Origin: Megalobrama amblycephala
Taxonomy: Eukaryota > Chordata > Actinopteri > Cypriniformes > Xenocyprididae
NCBI RefSeq assembly: GCF_018812025.1
Contig: NC_063050.1
Span: 9,579,015 to 9,643,014, forward strand
DNA length: 64,000 bases
Direction: 5' to 3'
How positions within the stretch are numbered: the stretch's first letter is position 1; the number at the start of each line of letters is the position of its first letter. Positions 34,313 through 46,118 of the stretch are shown in pieces. Position numbers and translations under genes: made by a program. The notes below the pieces were generated by a model, which was not told where the DNA came from, searched no databases, and saw nothing but the letters and a program-made list of their open reading frames with translations.

Positions 34313-35140
34313 CCCCATTCAAAAGAGATCCATATTTTCACACTGAGGACAACTGAGGGACTCAAATATAACTATTAAAAAAGGTTCAAACATTCACTGA
34401 TGCTCCTGATGGACACATGATGCATTAAGAGTCGGAGGGTGAAAACCTTTTGAATTTGAAGATCAAGGAATATTGTACTTAATTTGTCTTCTGGCAAACA
34501 TTTAAGTGTCTTCTGTTGCTTCTGAAGGGTAGTACTAAATGAAAAAAAAAAAAAAAAAGATATTTAAACAAAATAAGAAAAATTTGGACATCTTTATTCT
34601 TTACCTTTATCCTTTATCACCCCTGACTCTTAATGCATCATGTTTCCTTCTGAAGCATCAGTGAACGTTTGAACCTTTTTTAAAGGGATAGCTCACCCAA
34701 AAATGAAAATCCAAGAGCATCCAAGATGTAGGTGACTTTGTTTCTTCAGTAGAACACAAATGATGATTTTTAACTCCAACCGTTGCCGTCTGTCAGTCAA
34801 ATAATGGGAGTGATTGGGAACTTGATCAATAAGAGTCGAAAAACCTTGCATAGACAAATCCAAATTAAACCCTGCGGCTCGTGACGACACATTGATGTCC
34901 TAAGACACGAAACGATCGGTTTGTGCGAGAAACCGAATAGTATTTATATCATTTTTTACCTCTAAAACAACATGTCCAACTGCGTTCAGCACTCGTTTAG
35001 TGAGGTCTGATCACGCTGCCCTGGGGGTAAGCAGATAAACATTTACATTTTTGGGTGAACTATCCCTTTAATAGTTGTGTTTGAGTCCCTCAGTTGTCCT
35101 CAGTGTGAAAAGATGGATCTCAAAATCATTCAGTCACTGC
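34313..35140. repeat. Large inverted repeat, right arm split by a MITE
   Basis: The left arm, 34313-34447, is the reverse complement of 34618-34680 joined to 35068-35140. The right arm is interrupted by the TTAA element at 34680-35071. Both arms carry TCCATATTTTCACACTGAGG-type sequence. Confidence 0.75.
34680..35071. mobile_element. piggyBac-like MITE with TTAA target site
   Basis: Ends TTAAAGGGATAGCTCACCC and GGGTGAACTATCCCTTTAA. The target TTAA is duplicated. The other arm of the surrounding inverted repeat preserves the uninterrupted TTTTTTAATAG target. A degenerate relative lies at about 20895-21188 (ends GTTGAACTATCCCTTTAAGG). Confidence 0.75.
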
Positions 35141-35234
35141 TGGAAAGGGTTCAAATATGCAAAAGATGCTGGAAAACTGAAGGATTTTTTTTTTGAAGAA
35201 TATTGGGCAGTTTAACTGCTCAACTGCTCAACTG

Positions 35235-35238
<4 letters not shown>

Positions 35239-35319
<81 letters not shown>
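35239..35319. repeat. (TA)n microsatellite
   Basis: About 40 TA units, nearly uninterrupted. Confidence 0.95.
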
Positions 35320-35321
<2 letters not shown>

Positions 35322-36221
35322 CCATATTTGTTCATTTCTACATTTATGTATTTTTACACTTCTTTGCCCATAGTGTATTGAGGAGGGCATGGTTTACCTC
35401 AGATATAGCAATCGAGCTCAGAGTAGGTGAGAGTGAAGCATTGAGGCCACAGTGACACCTTGTGGTGTGGCTGAAATACAAGAAGTGTAGCCTACTGACG
35501 ATCCTGCATTAAAACTAACTAATTGCTTTTCTATGCATATACAAAGAAATGTAAACATTTTAATATTGATTATTTTTAATATTGACAGGTTTGGGATTCC
35601 ATAGTAAGAAAGACATCTGTATTGCAAAACTCTCCGTGTTGTTGTTTTGGGTTATACCTACCAATACAATATCATTGCCATAGAAACCAATGAAGATATT
35701 CTAGGAAAAAAAAAAAAAAAAAAAAGCGGCACAGACACACAAATTGGATCTAAACATTTGTGACACACAATGTGGGCATAAATAATTGTAGGTCAAATTC
35801 CAATCAGAAACACAAATAATCAGATTTAGACTGACAGTGTGAACTTAGTTACCTTGAATAGTTACCTCAAGATTTCAGCAGAGGAGGATTAAACAACTCC
35901 ACAAACAGCATTACCAGCTTCACTGATTAATGACCAGATTGACTTTATTTGTGTCATAAGTCTACAGAAGTTCTTATTGAGAATTAACAGAGGTTTAGAT
36001 GTTGATGTTTAACTAGTTATAAAAGGATGCCACCATCATAGTTTTCAGTGTTTGCAGTATTTGGGCTCCTTTTAAAGTAATTCACTTTTAAGCAATTACA
36101 ATAGTATTTCACTATTGAATGATTTTAAAAACATGAATTATTCTCATTTATTTCTAAGATAAAAAAAGATCTGTCCCAATGAAATCAATGTTTCTAGAAA
36201 CACTTAGAATTTCTCAGAAAA

Positions 36222-37680
36222 TGTCTCAGGTTATGCATGTAACCATGGTTCCCTGAGAATAGGGAATGAGACACTGTGTCTCCTAGGGGTCACTATGCGG
36301 AATGCCTCCGGCATGCTAGGTGTCTGAAGTTTGAGTCTAATGAACGACAATGAACTTGACAATGGCAAGCGCCAGCCTATGACATCACCACTGGTGTGAC
36401 CGTGAGTACAAAAAGGCACCCGTGAATAACATCATCCACTTGTCTGAAGGATTCCTGCTCAAGAATGCCTGAAGCATGGCAAGGGGACATCGCGTCATGT
36501 TCCCTATTCCCATGGCTCCAGTTACATGTGTAACCTGAGATGTTCCCTTTTGAAAGGGAAATCCCCTAGGTGTTGCTACCGGGAACATAATTGCCATGTT
36601 GAAAGGATGAGTGCCTTATTGGCTAAGCTAAGTCAAGACCCAAAAAGTCTTCATCCCTAAGGTGCACCAGCCACAACAATACTCCAGAGCTTCTCAAGAA
36701 CAGAGGCCTCAACAGCATGACTCTAAAGAGAGGAAGCCTAGCTATGTTTAAACTGAGCTCTAGGAGTGGAGGTCTCAGAATAACGATTCTCCTATAGAGA
36801 GGAGGCCTAACAACATTCTACACTCAGGGAAACTTGCAAGGAGGCTCACAGAGAGCCTGCAATCCGCAACTGATATCCAGGTGGAGCTCTAGAGAGCTGA
36901 GGCCTCAATAAAGGTAACTCTGTTAAACGAGAGGAGGCCTGAAAATGCTCATATCAGCCAAGGAGGCTCACAGAGAGCTTGACGACTCAGCAAATAATAG
37001 TCGAGCTCTAGGCGTGGAGACCTCAGCATAACAACTCTCTAATCGAGAGGAGGCCTAACAACACCCCACACTCAGGATAACTAGCAAGGAGGCTCACAGA
37101 GAGCCTACAACTTGCACTCATTATCCAAACGGAGCTCCGGGGAAGCATAGACCTCAGAAAAATATCACCCTAATGAGAGAACACCTCGCAATGCTAAAAA
37201 ACACTGGCCTCAATAAAGCATGATGCTGCTGTTAACAGATTCTATAAATGCAGTATCCAAGGAGGCTCAAAGAGAGCCTTGACTTGACTTTACAACACTG
37301 CTTGAAAATGCAGAGACTTCATAGTCATAATGCGCTTCCTAAAGTAACAGCTAAGGAGGCTGAAAAGCCTAACAACTCAGCATCACTAGTAGGTGGAGCT
37401 CTACAGACGGAGGCCTCAAATATTGGCCTAGCAACATCCAAAACACACCCGTTAACACAAAGTAGTTGCCAAGGAGTCTCACAGAGAGCCTACTACTCAG
37501 TAAACTACGTGGAGTCAGCGCATTCACAACTAATATGTAATGACGTCATAAGCTGCCGCCTGCCAATGTCAAGTTCATTGTCGTGTTTAAATTCATGCTT
37601 CAGACACCTAGCATGCCGGAGGCATTCCCCATAGGGACCCCTAGGGGACACAGCGTGAATACCCTTTTGAAAGGGAACTA
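36222..37680. mobile_element. Element with DIRS-like terminal sequence and 120-bp internal repeats
   Basis: CATGTAACCATGGTTCCCTG at 36236 starts a segment whose GCCTCCGGCATGCTAGGTGT (36304-36323) is inverted at about 37599-37618. Both ends have GGGAATGAGAC- or GGGACACAGCG-type motifs, like the DIRS-like fragment at 50517. Between them GAGCTCTAGG...GGAGGCCTCA and GAGGCTCACAGAGAGCCT recur about every 115-125 bp (36768, 36891, 37006, 37132). No intact gene. Confidence 0.5.
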
Positions 37681-37724
37681 CATTGCAGTTAAATATCTAC
37701 AATTAAATACTTCATATTTCTTAC

Positions 37725-37800
37725 CAAATCAGTAACGTCGTAATGATCACTGCAGCTCCACAAACCACTCCAACGGATATGTATAATATCACCAGATGTC
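37725..37800 (-). CDS. Gene B transmembrane exon
   Basis: 76 bp, phase 1-2, acceptor TTTTGTAG, donor GTAAGAAA. It encodes HLVILYISVGVVCGAAVI then ITTLLI, a clear single-pass helix. It is unrelated to the poly-isoleucine helix of genes A and C although the preceding C2 exon is almost identical. Confidence 0.78.
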
Positions 37801-37879
37801 CTACAAAAGAGTAAAACATCTGAACAGATTAATTTTCTTCACTTTAGAAAGAGTAATGTAAGTATATAAGCTGCTCTAC

Positions 37880-38128
37880 CTTTAACAGTCACAGTTACAG
37901 GGTCTGATCTCTGAGATCCATGTTGATTGTGAGCCTGACAGTAGAAGCGTCCACTCTGTAGTGCACTGAAACTCTGTCCAGATCCAACAGCTGAGCTTTC
38001 ATTCTCCTTAAACCAGCTGAAGTTCAGAGCAGGAGGGTTTGAATCACTGCTGCAGATCAGAGTCACTGAATCTCCTGCCCAAATCTGACCAGACTGAATG
38101 ATGGAGACTGAGACGTTCCTGGGAGGGT
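37880..38128 (-). CDS. Gene B last C2 Ig exon
   Basis: 249 bp, phase 1-1, PPRNVSVSIIQSGQIWAGDS to TVTVK. It has LICSSDSNPPALNFSWFKE and GRFYCQAHNQHGS and is near-identical to 13878-14120 of gene A. Confidence 0.83.
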
Positions 38129-38223
38129 CTATAATAGACAAAATAAAGTGTATTTTAATGTTTTGCTACTGTAAATCCATTAATTTGATGGTCACCACAG
38201 TTACTGAACCATCATTAACTCAC

Positions 38224-38486
38224 ACATGACGTTTAAAAGTCACAGCATCAGAGTATTTCTCTCCATGATCATTGTTTCTGGATCTGCACTTGTATTCTCC
38301 ACTGTTCATCAGAGCTGATCTTTGAGATGTTGAAGATTCTTCCAGATCCTACAGACGTTCCTTCTTTAAACCAGCTGAAGTTCAGAGCAGGAGGGTTTGA
38401 ATCACTGCTGCAGATCAGAGTCACTGAATCTCCTGACACTATTTCACCAGATGGACTGATGGACACTGAGACACTCTTTGGCGGGT
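38224..38486 (-). pseudogene. Gene B C2 Ig exon with two 1-base insertions
   Basis: Reads PPKSVSVSISPSGEIVSGDS to GSGRIFNISKISSDE and then loses frame where CCACTGTTCATCAG has one extra T compared with the copies at about 2125 and 62760. A further extra A lies near 38236. 263 bp against an expected multiple of three. Confidence 0.72.
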
Positions 38487-38548
38487 CTAACACAGACAAA
38501 AAGAAAATGTGTATTCATTGCGATTGTTAATCACTAATTTCTTAGTTA

Positions 38549-38735
38549 CCATTTTCTTTATTTTTTGGACTTGCGCTACGTATTTTTCACTGTGATCAGA
38601 GATGATCTTTAATATCATGTATGTTTGTCCAGATATCAGAAGTTTTGTCTCTTTAATCCATCTGATTTCTGCAGGAGGGTTTGAATCACTGCTGCAGAGT
38701 GAATCTCCTGACACTATTTCATCAGATGGACTGAT
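38549..38735 (-). pseudogene. Gene B degenerate C2 Ig exon
   Basis: Readable as SPSDEIVSGDS, CSSDSNPPAEIRWIKETK, then degenerate strands. A 9-bp deletion removes part of the B strand, and its N-terminal end is replaced by the MITE at 38736. Confidence 0.6.
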
Positions 38736-39419
38736 GGCCTGTTGCACAAAGCCTATTTCAGTTTCTACCCAGGTAAGTTCAAGATTAGTTTGAGTAAACT
38801 CTGGATTTTCAGGCTGGATTGTTTTTTTATCAGGTTTCATTGCTATGGTAACTTACGCTACACAGCTAATTATAATTATGTATAATTCATATGACATATT
38901 CATATAGTTATTATATTAACTGACAGTATTAAACTTTGCTTTTAAATTAAAATAAATAATTCATTCATTAATATATAAAGCTTTAAAAACAGGTTAAGCT
39001 TACATGTTCTTTTGAGCTCTTTGTGAAGCTATATAAATTATTAGGCATATTTCTTTGATTCACATGCATTGATATAGTCATATATTTTCAGTCAGTTGCC
39101 TTCTCAAACTTTCACTGCAGCAGCAGTGTTTATTCCTGCTTTGTAAATGTGTTTAATTTCATGATATTTTTCATAACGATCTTTTAATCATTGGAAGAGA
39201 AGTGAACTGTGCGGCTCTCTCGTGAGAAGTGAATCAAACGGACGTTCTCCATGTTCCATGTGACTTCAGAGTTAATCGCAAAACTCTGTATTAAACCTGA
39301 GTTGACGGAGAACGTTTATGTTGAGCCTGATCTAAACCAGTTTGGATTTATCTGGATGTGTCAACCCCAAACCTACTCTGAAACTCAAAGTTTGTTCAGC
39401 TAGCTTCATGCAACAGGCC
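38736..39419. mobile_element. MITE with GGCCTGTTGCA ends in an Ig exon
   Basis: GGCCTGTTGCACAAAGCC and GCTTCATGCAACAGGCC form the inverted ends of a 684-bp non-coding element. It cuts the degenerate C2 exon of gene B. No clear target duplication. Confidence 0.7.
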
Positions 39420-39489
39420 ACAGGTGTTATGTAGAATTATGTACAGTACATTCAGTGTACATTCAGTGAAATGAATCTCATTCAGTTTA

Positions 39490-39612
39490 TTAATTTATAT
39501 TAAAACTATGTAATTCAAATGGATGGAAATTTTGTATGCAATTCAAATACTTAAATATTAAATTTAGACTTTTTTGTGTGTGTGTGTACAGAACAGGATT
39601 AAGCACTAAAAA
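39490..39612. repeat. Left 119-bp direct repeat flanking the outer TIR element
   Basis: TTAATTTATATTAAAAC... to GGATTAAGCACTA directly precedes the element at 39613. The same sequence, with a few changes, directly follows the element at 46992-47106. Confidence 0.8.
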
Positions 39613-41423
39613 CCTCTTCCACTCTGCCGGCCCGTTGGCGGGCCGAAACGACGTCATAATATTTTCACTTATTTTGTTTTAAGATTTCTGGAGATACTAT
39701 CAACCCATATATGATACCATTTGAAAGCTTAGAATCTAATCTTTACAAAGAATATAATGACTTCTGTGTTTATGTTACACAAATTAGTAAGATAAAGCTT
39801 AAATATACAATCATGCCAAAAACGCCCCTCCCCTTGACAACGATGAAGAAATATAAATATGAATATGAATTTTTCGCATATTTCATAAAACAGACATGTC
39901 ATATATCAGAAGAAAGCTCTCATTCTCAGGAATTCGGCTATATAGTTTATTTTATTGTTTTACCAACATCATTTGAACGATCTTCAAAAGAATTGCATAA
40001 TAAATATGATAAATGTGGAAAAAACAAACACAAACGTCACATTTCTACCCCGTTCAATGCTTCTCTAAGATAAAATCAGCCACAAACTCTATATCATCTT
40101 TTACCTTATGATGTTTTCTTTCAAATGAGCCTACTTTCACTTTTTTGTGAGCTTATTGGTAAATAATCCACTGTTATGTTGCGGTTGTCCGAAACACAAA
40201 ATGGAGACGAATGAAGAAACACGCGATCTTCACACCATCATCCAAACGGTCTGGCGTCCTTCAATGATGACGATGATATACATATCAGGCATGTGTATAA
40301 AGCTAAGGATCCTATTTGTCCAGGGACATATCAATCAAGCTTCTAGTCCACTCAGATGGCAAGATATTCAACAAATCATTGAGGCAGACAGGCGGGATCA
40401 CACCACAGCTTTACACACACACACACACACATAGGGCTGTTCGATTCCGGATTTTTTGGAATTGATTCCGATTCCAATTCCTGTTTCTGGAATCGATTCC
40501 TCACTGTTATTTTCGTTTTTTTTTTTTTTTATATAAATGCCAACACCGTGTCTAACATTGTCGCGTCTTACCGTGCCACACAGCAAGTAACTTTCTACAC
40601 CGGGCGTGCAAAGCGAACGTTGCAAATCCATTTGTCCTTCCTATTAGACATATTGCGACTGCTGCTTGGTCATAATTAGAACGAGGCATTTACTTCGGGG
40701 ATTTGTCACGTCGTGCTTCCTGCGTCAGGTGTAGACAGTAGACACAGTGTAAAGACTAGGAATATGTTCACCATATACATATAGGTAGATTCTATTTACA
40801 TACACACAGGGTGCAATTTGTGAAAAAAAAAAAAAAAAAAGAGGGGGGATGTTTTGAAAAGTTTACTATTTTTTTTTTTTTTAAATTTATTAAAAACCAC
40901 AGTGGAGCTATATACTATTTTTGGCAGCTGTTACAGAAACATTTTTAAAAAAATGATTTAGGGGAGAGTGGGGGCGGTTGCAACACTTTTTACATTTCCT
41001 TCAGTTTCTCAGCGACTGTTTGTATTAGAAAGACAAAAAATATATATATTAAACCCATATATGTCACCTACCTGCCCATACTGTTGCAACATGTGTACAT
41101 ATGATAATATGAAAGTAATTTGTACTTAAATGGACCCTGAAAAATGTTGCAACTGTCCCCATATATGGGGACAGTTGCAACAGTCTTTTAGATGTAATAA
41201 AACTCATACTTCTGCATAATTTTTCAAATCTTTTTTTTAGTTTATTTGAGACCAGAGTTCATTGAGTTAACTTTTTAAAGTAAAAAACAAGTACACAACC
41301 ATGTAACACCTTTGTCAAAATCCCACAAACTGATTTATGTAGGCCCAACTGTAGTAACAAGCAGTAACAATTTCATAACAACACCAAAAGCACACAAACG
41401 GATTATTTCATAGCATCGAGTAT

Positions 41424-43361
41424 TCACAATTCCCCATCTGACTCACAATTGTGGCAAATGTAAATGGAACCACCATCAGTGCAGGCTTCATGAGCCCATG
41501 CCTTGCACTGGCAACATTGAAGCCACACCTCTCCCGGTCTGGAGTAGCTCTCCAAACAGACAATGCAAAAATCTTCTTCTTTCTCAGAGTCACTGTCCTT
41601 CTCTGTATGCTTTTTCTCCTTGGTTTTGGTTTGTTGGCTTGTTTCCAGTGTGTTTTTTGTCAGTTTTCTCTTAACTTTTGTTGGCTCTGTCTTAACTTTT
41701 GCTTTCTCCCTCTCCAAAGCCTCCTTTTCGGGGGTGTCTGTCAAGATGGCCGATTTGCATTTTTTCCTACCGTTTCTTTTCGTTATCTTCCGTGGTCCTG
41801 CTCTGGGGTGAGGTCTAACAGTCTCAGGTGAGAACTCAGCTTGCACTGGAGGAACTGCAGAAGAAGCAGAACTCCCAGCGTGCACTGGAGGAACTTCCAA
41901 AGGAGGAGATGTCCCAGCGTGCACTGGAGGAACTTCCAAAGGAGCAGATGTCCCAGCTTGCTCTGGAAGAACTGGTGGTGGCGGCCGGTCTGTCACCAAA
42001 GATGGTGCAAAGTCACTGTCTTTGAAATTATCACGGTTATAAGGCCAAATTCCAGTGCTGCTAAAGCCATTCTGCACATTGCCTGGTGTTCCAGCCAATG
42101 GGAGGGCCAACCTAACAATTCCAGGTATGTCGTAGATGGACATCGTCAGGCCTGGGTGACTTCTCATCCAGGTATCACAAAATGAGTTGACATGACGTTT
42201 TAGGGGGCCATACACAGTACGATCCAGTGGCTGTAATTTGTGGGAGCAATGGGGTGGAAACGACAGCAAAACAATGCCATTTTCTCTGCAGAAATCTATT
42301 CCTCTCGCAGAAAGATGCGAGGAATGATTATCAAGGATCAAGAGGACTTTGGCATCCAATGAGGCCCTTGTGTGGTGGTGGAAATGTTTAAGGAACTGAA
42401 GGAAATGGTCCTCCATCATCCACCCTGATTTATTGGCGGCTCCAATGCATCCAGGCGGGCCATCGCGGATGAAATGGTCCTTAAAGTTAACCCGTGGGAA
42501 TATGAACATGGGTGGAATCATGTTCCCTAATGCATTGCCTGCACATGCAACTGTTACCAGTGTTCCTCTCTCTCCGGAGGTTACTGCCCCCACCTGTCTG
42601 ACGCCACGCCCGGCAACAACATTTTCTGGTTCTTGGACAGTTGTGACCCCGGTCTCGTCCATATTCCAGATGTCCTTCCCTTCAAATTTGTTTTTGTCAA
42701 GCACATTGGCAAGATTGTCGTAAAACAAGGATACATTGTGACGGTTGAAGCTTGTGTTCCGTGTGAGACTGGTAGCTTGAGGGCACCGTATAGACAGACT
42801 GGGCTGTCTTTTCATGAACCCCATAAACCAATCCCGGCCAGCCAGGGAGCACTCATTCCAGGTTTCAGGGTAGGGGCACTTGTAGTAGACAGCTAGTTGG
42901 TAGGCCAATCTACGAACCTGTGAAATTGATGGTAAATGAATCTGGAAGTAGAATGGTAATTTATCTTATCTTATTATTTCGCAGCCTTAATATTCTTATA
43001 TAATTCTCCCTACCAGCCCTCCCTTTAAGCCTACACTCTGCTTTAATACCTTCCTCATGCCTACCTCTTTAGTGCTGAGACCATAGAAAAGATCAGCTGC
43101 TCTTTTTAGGTATTCTGCCAGACTATCTTCCTGTTGGACTGAGAAGACCCTCCTCGGGGTCCAGTAACCTGTCCTCATCTCCTCTCCTGGACTTAGCCTC
43201 TCTCTTTTTTTAATAAAGCGGTAGAGGGTTGTGTGGCAAATTGAATACTGTTTTGCCACAGACCTCACTGTCCTGCCATCATTGCTCACTACAGCAGCAG
43301 CTAAGGACAGAATAGGTAGAGGGACACCCCTTTCTGTTGTCCTTTTCCTGTCTCGTGGCAT
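41424..43361 (-). CDS. pogo/Tigger-like DDD transposase with C-terminal PHD-like finger
   Basis: Two exons, 43065-43361 and 41424-42917, joined across a 147-bp GT/AG intron in phase 0 (STKE | VRRLAYQLA), 596 residues. The N-terminus has a helix-turn-helix of the psq type (SVAKQYSICHTTLYRFIKK). The DDE_1 core has NMDETG, then LLILDNHSSH, then LQPLD, with 35 residues between the last two aspartates. After a Pro-rich region with 13-residue repeats and a Lys-rich stretch comes CIVCLESYSRPGEVWLQCC...HEAC...CHNC, a C4HC3 zinc finger like a PHD. It catalyses cut-and-paste transposition at TA. No stop or frameshift is seen. Tigger-like family assignment is from motifs. Confidence 0.85.
41833..41975. 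repeat. 39-bp coding minisatellite in the transposase
   Basis: CAGCGTGCACTGGAGGAACT-type units repeat about 3.5 times, encoding VPPVHAGTSPPLE-like 13-residue repeats. Confidence 0.85.
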
Positions 43362-45488
43362 ACTGAAAAAAACAGAACAGAAAATGTAGGATACACTGCA
43401 GCCTAGTTTGACTTTTAAAAAAGCAATTTGCTGAAATACAAAGAGGAGATACCTGATTATTGAAATATGTTCTTTATCAAACCACTGAATTGCCTTTTAT
43501 ATCAATTTTATCTAATTGTCATTATTATTGTCATGAGGGACAGTTGCAACACCATGTGGGGACAGTTGCAACAATGCGTTGCAACTGTCCCACCCCCTGG
43601 CAGCCATCTTAAAACTAGTGATGCTAGCCTAACACATTAGCTTGAACACATTGTACCCAAGTCTGTTAAGAGCTAAGAAACTGCACATTCAAACTATAAA
43701 ACTATAAAAAACAATACTTAAACAGTTTAGACAGTATGACCAAAAATCTAGTAGTGAAAAAAGTTACTTTTTTACCTTGAATTTCAGTTCTCCTATAAGG
43801 AGGTTTAACATGTGGCTGTTAACCTTTCAGAAAGAAGGAGGGGCATACTGAGCATGTGCAGTAGGAGTGTCATGACTCTAGCTCATTCCTGATTGGATAA
43901 ATCAGCAATGTTGCAACTGCCACACGTTGCAACTGTCCCCACTCTCCCCTAACCTTGAGATTTGAAGTATTAGATAGCTTAGTGTCATTGTAGTGTTGCA
44001 AATACAAGCTATCTAATAAATTAATATAATTCTTAATGACTTTCTGATAGAAATGCAATATCAATCGGTATTATTAATAGAATAACGATACACAAACCTT
44101 TACATTCAATCGCGTTTGGTCCCATTTATTTTTGATCACACTAAACTTTTAGTCCAAAAGTGAGCACATTTGGAGAAAAGCACGTTTACCTCATATTTCA
44201 TTAGATATAAGCTGGCCAGGGTTTCATAATTACCGAGGACAGAAAATGTAGTTTGCCAGGGGGGTACGGGTGCATGCTCCCCCGAAAATTTCCCTGGTGT
44301 ACATATATGAATGCTTAAGATGTTTTAAGGCCAACAAATTGGATAACAATAAAACCATGTCAACAAACAGGCCTACATGCATGCACAGTTTTGAGGCAGC
44401 TTTAATCGCATGTTTGGTCATTTCATGACTTAACTTACAACAGAACAACGACGGTCATTGCTCGTAGGTCTTTTGCGCTTTATTTAAGCTATAATAAAGT
44501 AATTATGCAGCGCGTGCCGGCGCATTTGCGCATGCAATTCTTTAGTGCGCGCCACGAGCACAGTATAACGGCTGATTGGACAGTCGTGTTAATTTTTCTG
44601 AGTTACCGACATAGCCTGACAACATCTCATCATATTTAGCGGCTCTGATCTGACCGCAGTTCACTGTTGTTCAACTGAAGCTCCCTCGTCATCACCTTTT
44701 CCGCGCTCGTTTGACTTGCGCCTGCCGCTGAGGCGAAGCCAGATATTTTATTTATTCCCACCGGGATAAAGGGGATAAAAATAATTCAGCAGAGGCAGGG
44801 ATACATAGACCATGAAGGGGGAAATCCTAGGCCTTTACACATATAAACTTTTTTAGGGCCTTTACACATTCTTCGCGTGAGTGTGATTGATTGTTGTCGA
44901 TTGATTTATTCTTCTTGTCCTAAACTACAACGAGTAAGATCAAACCCGGCCCAGCAACTGATTCTAAAGATTTCATTGGGTCAGTCATTGCGTGTGATTG
45001 CTTACACAATGCTGAAATAATCATCCTACCCTAAACCATACTCTGTTTCACAACTGGATCCATTTATTTAGTCTGAACTTTATTTCTTTACAGGTGACGT
45101 GATTGTGTTGACAAATGAAATCGGCTACGTGGCCGCGGGTTGTGTTAAAAAAAGAGCAGACGATTCCCCTTAATGGAATCGATTCCAACCTTTGCATTCG
45201 ACTCTCGATTCCCAACGCCTCGGAATCGAGGAATCGATTCTTTTCTGGAATCGATTCCCAGCCCTACACACACACACGCGCGCTTCAGTTCCACGTGGTG
45301 GGCGTGTGATCGCGTCGCGAGTGATGAGAGGAGCTGTTTGATGGAAAATTTGCATGTGTTTTCATAGTTTGTGTATTGTTTTGACTTCTAAAATGGCATA
45401 TGGAGAGGGTAAAGCACCAATGGCACCGATAGAAGCGATTTTGAAGTAGCCTACTTGAAAGAGATGAGGCATTGACCAGCGACACCAT

Positions 45489-45777
45489 ACTTCAGTAAAG
45501 TTGGTTTTATATTCGCACATTCGGACATCCGTATTCAATAGTCTTGTTAATCACACTACATTGGACATTCAGTGGACATTCACAAGTAAATATGCCATTA
45601 AAACAATACTTGCCTATTTTGATCGACTGTGAAAAATGTTGTAAGTTGACAATCTTTGGTTGTCAATATCATGTCGCTGCTTAAAATTCGCAAACATTAA
45701 TTTATTGCACATTTATTGGAAAGTCTGAATTTATCAGAAGTCCGAATGTGTGAATATAAAACCAACTTTACCAAAGT
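45489..45777. mobile_element. ACTTCGGTAAAGTTGG MITE, copy 1
   Basis: About 285 bp with 35-bp inverted ends (GTAAAGTTGGTTTTATATTC and the inverse). Copies 2 and 3 are at 58372-58661 (opposite orientation) and 58876-59156. Non-coding. Confidence 0.8.
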
Positions 45778-46035
45778 TTTTCTCGAGGGAGACGAGAGGA
45801 CCCTGCGTTTGACTGGTAAGCTCATATATTCCTGCATTTACAATGCTAATGCTTATTTAATGTTAAATTTATTTTTTTTTTGAAATGGGAAAGCACAGCA
45901 ACTAAGCCAATAAACTGTTACATATGACAAAATATTTGACGAAACTGCGTATAAGTATATGCATACTCGTACATGTTAGTATAAGTATGTAGACTTCAAT
46001 AAAATCGTCATTTGAGTAAATCTACATTTTGAAAT

Positions 46036-46040
<5 letters not shown>

Positions 46041-46115
<75 letters not shown>
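46041..46115. repeat. (TA)n microsatellite
   Basis: About 37 TA units inside the outer TIR element. Confidence 0.95.

Positions 46116-46118
<3 letters not shown>

Larger units (their letters stand above)
33996..35852. mobile_element. TIR element in gene B intron
   Basis: The left end GTTCAGACTGTCAGTCCAAA pairs with the inverse of TTTAGACTGACAGTGTGAAC at the right end. It encloses a large inverted repeat (34313-35140), a piggyBac-like MITE and a TA microsatellite. No coding region. Confidence 0.55.
40961..43949 (-). mobile_element. pogo/Tigger-type DNA transposon, apparently complete
   Basis: TIRs GGGGAGAGTGGGGGCGGTTG and the inverse GCAACTGTCCCCACTCTCCCC are flanked by TA on both sides (40959-40960 and 43950-43951), 2989 bp. 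GTTGCAAC and GGGGACAGTTGCAAC motifs recur in the subterminal regions near 41160 and 43545-43580, plausible transposase-binding repeats. It encodes a two-exon transposase with all expected parts. Confidence 0.88.
40432..45266. mobile_element. hAT-type element carrying the pogo element
   Basis: Ends TAGGGCTGTTCGATTCC and GAATCGATTCCCAGCCCTA, within an (AC)n tract that provides an 8-bp CACACACA duplication. Several GGAATCGATTCC motifs repeat near both ends. No hAT transposase is seen in the ~1.8 kb that remains after removing the pogo element, so it is non-autonomous. Confidence 0.7.

Noticed and set aside
35193..35381. Open frames made of Ile-Tyr repeats (also 46008-46208)
   Set aside because: Pure translation of TA microsatellites with no splice or start context.
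36640..37520. CRISPR-like array of spaced repeats
   Set aside because: The repeats are degenerate, unequal and lie inside a eukaryotic transposon-like element with no cas genes.
39711..40073. 120-codon frame as a host gene
   Set aside because: Lies just inside a transposon end, is unrecognised and has no splice or promoter support. It may be part of the element.
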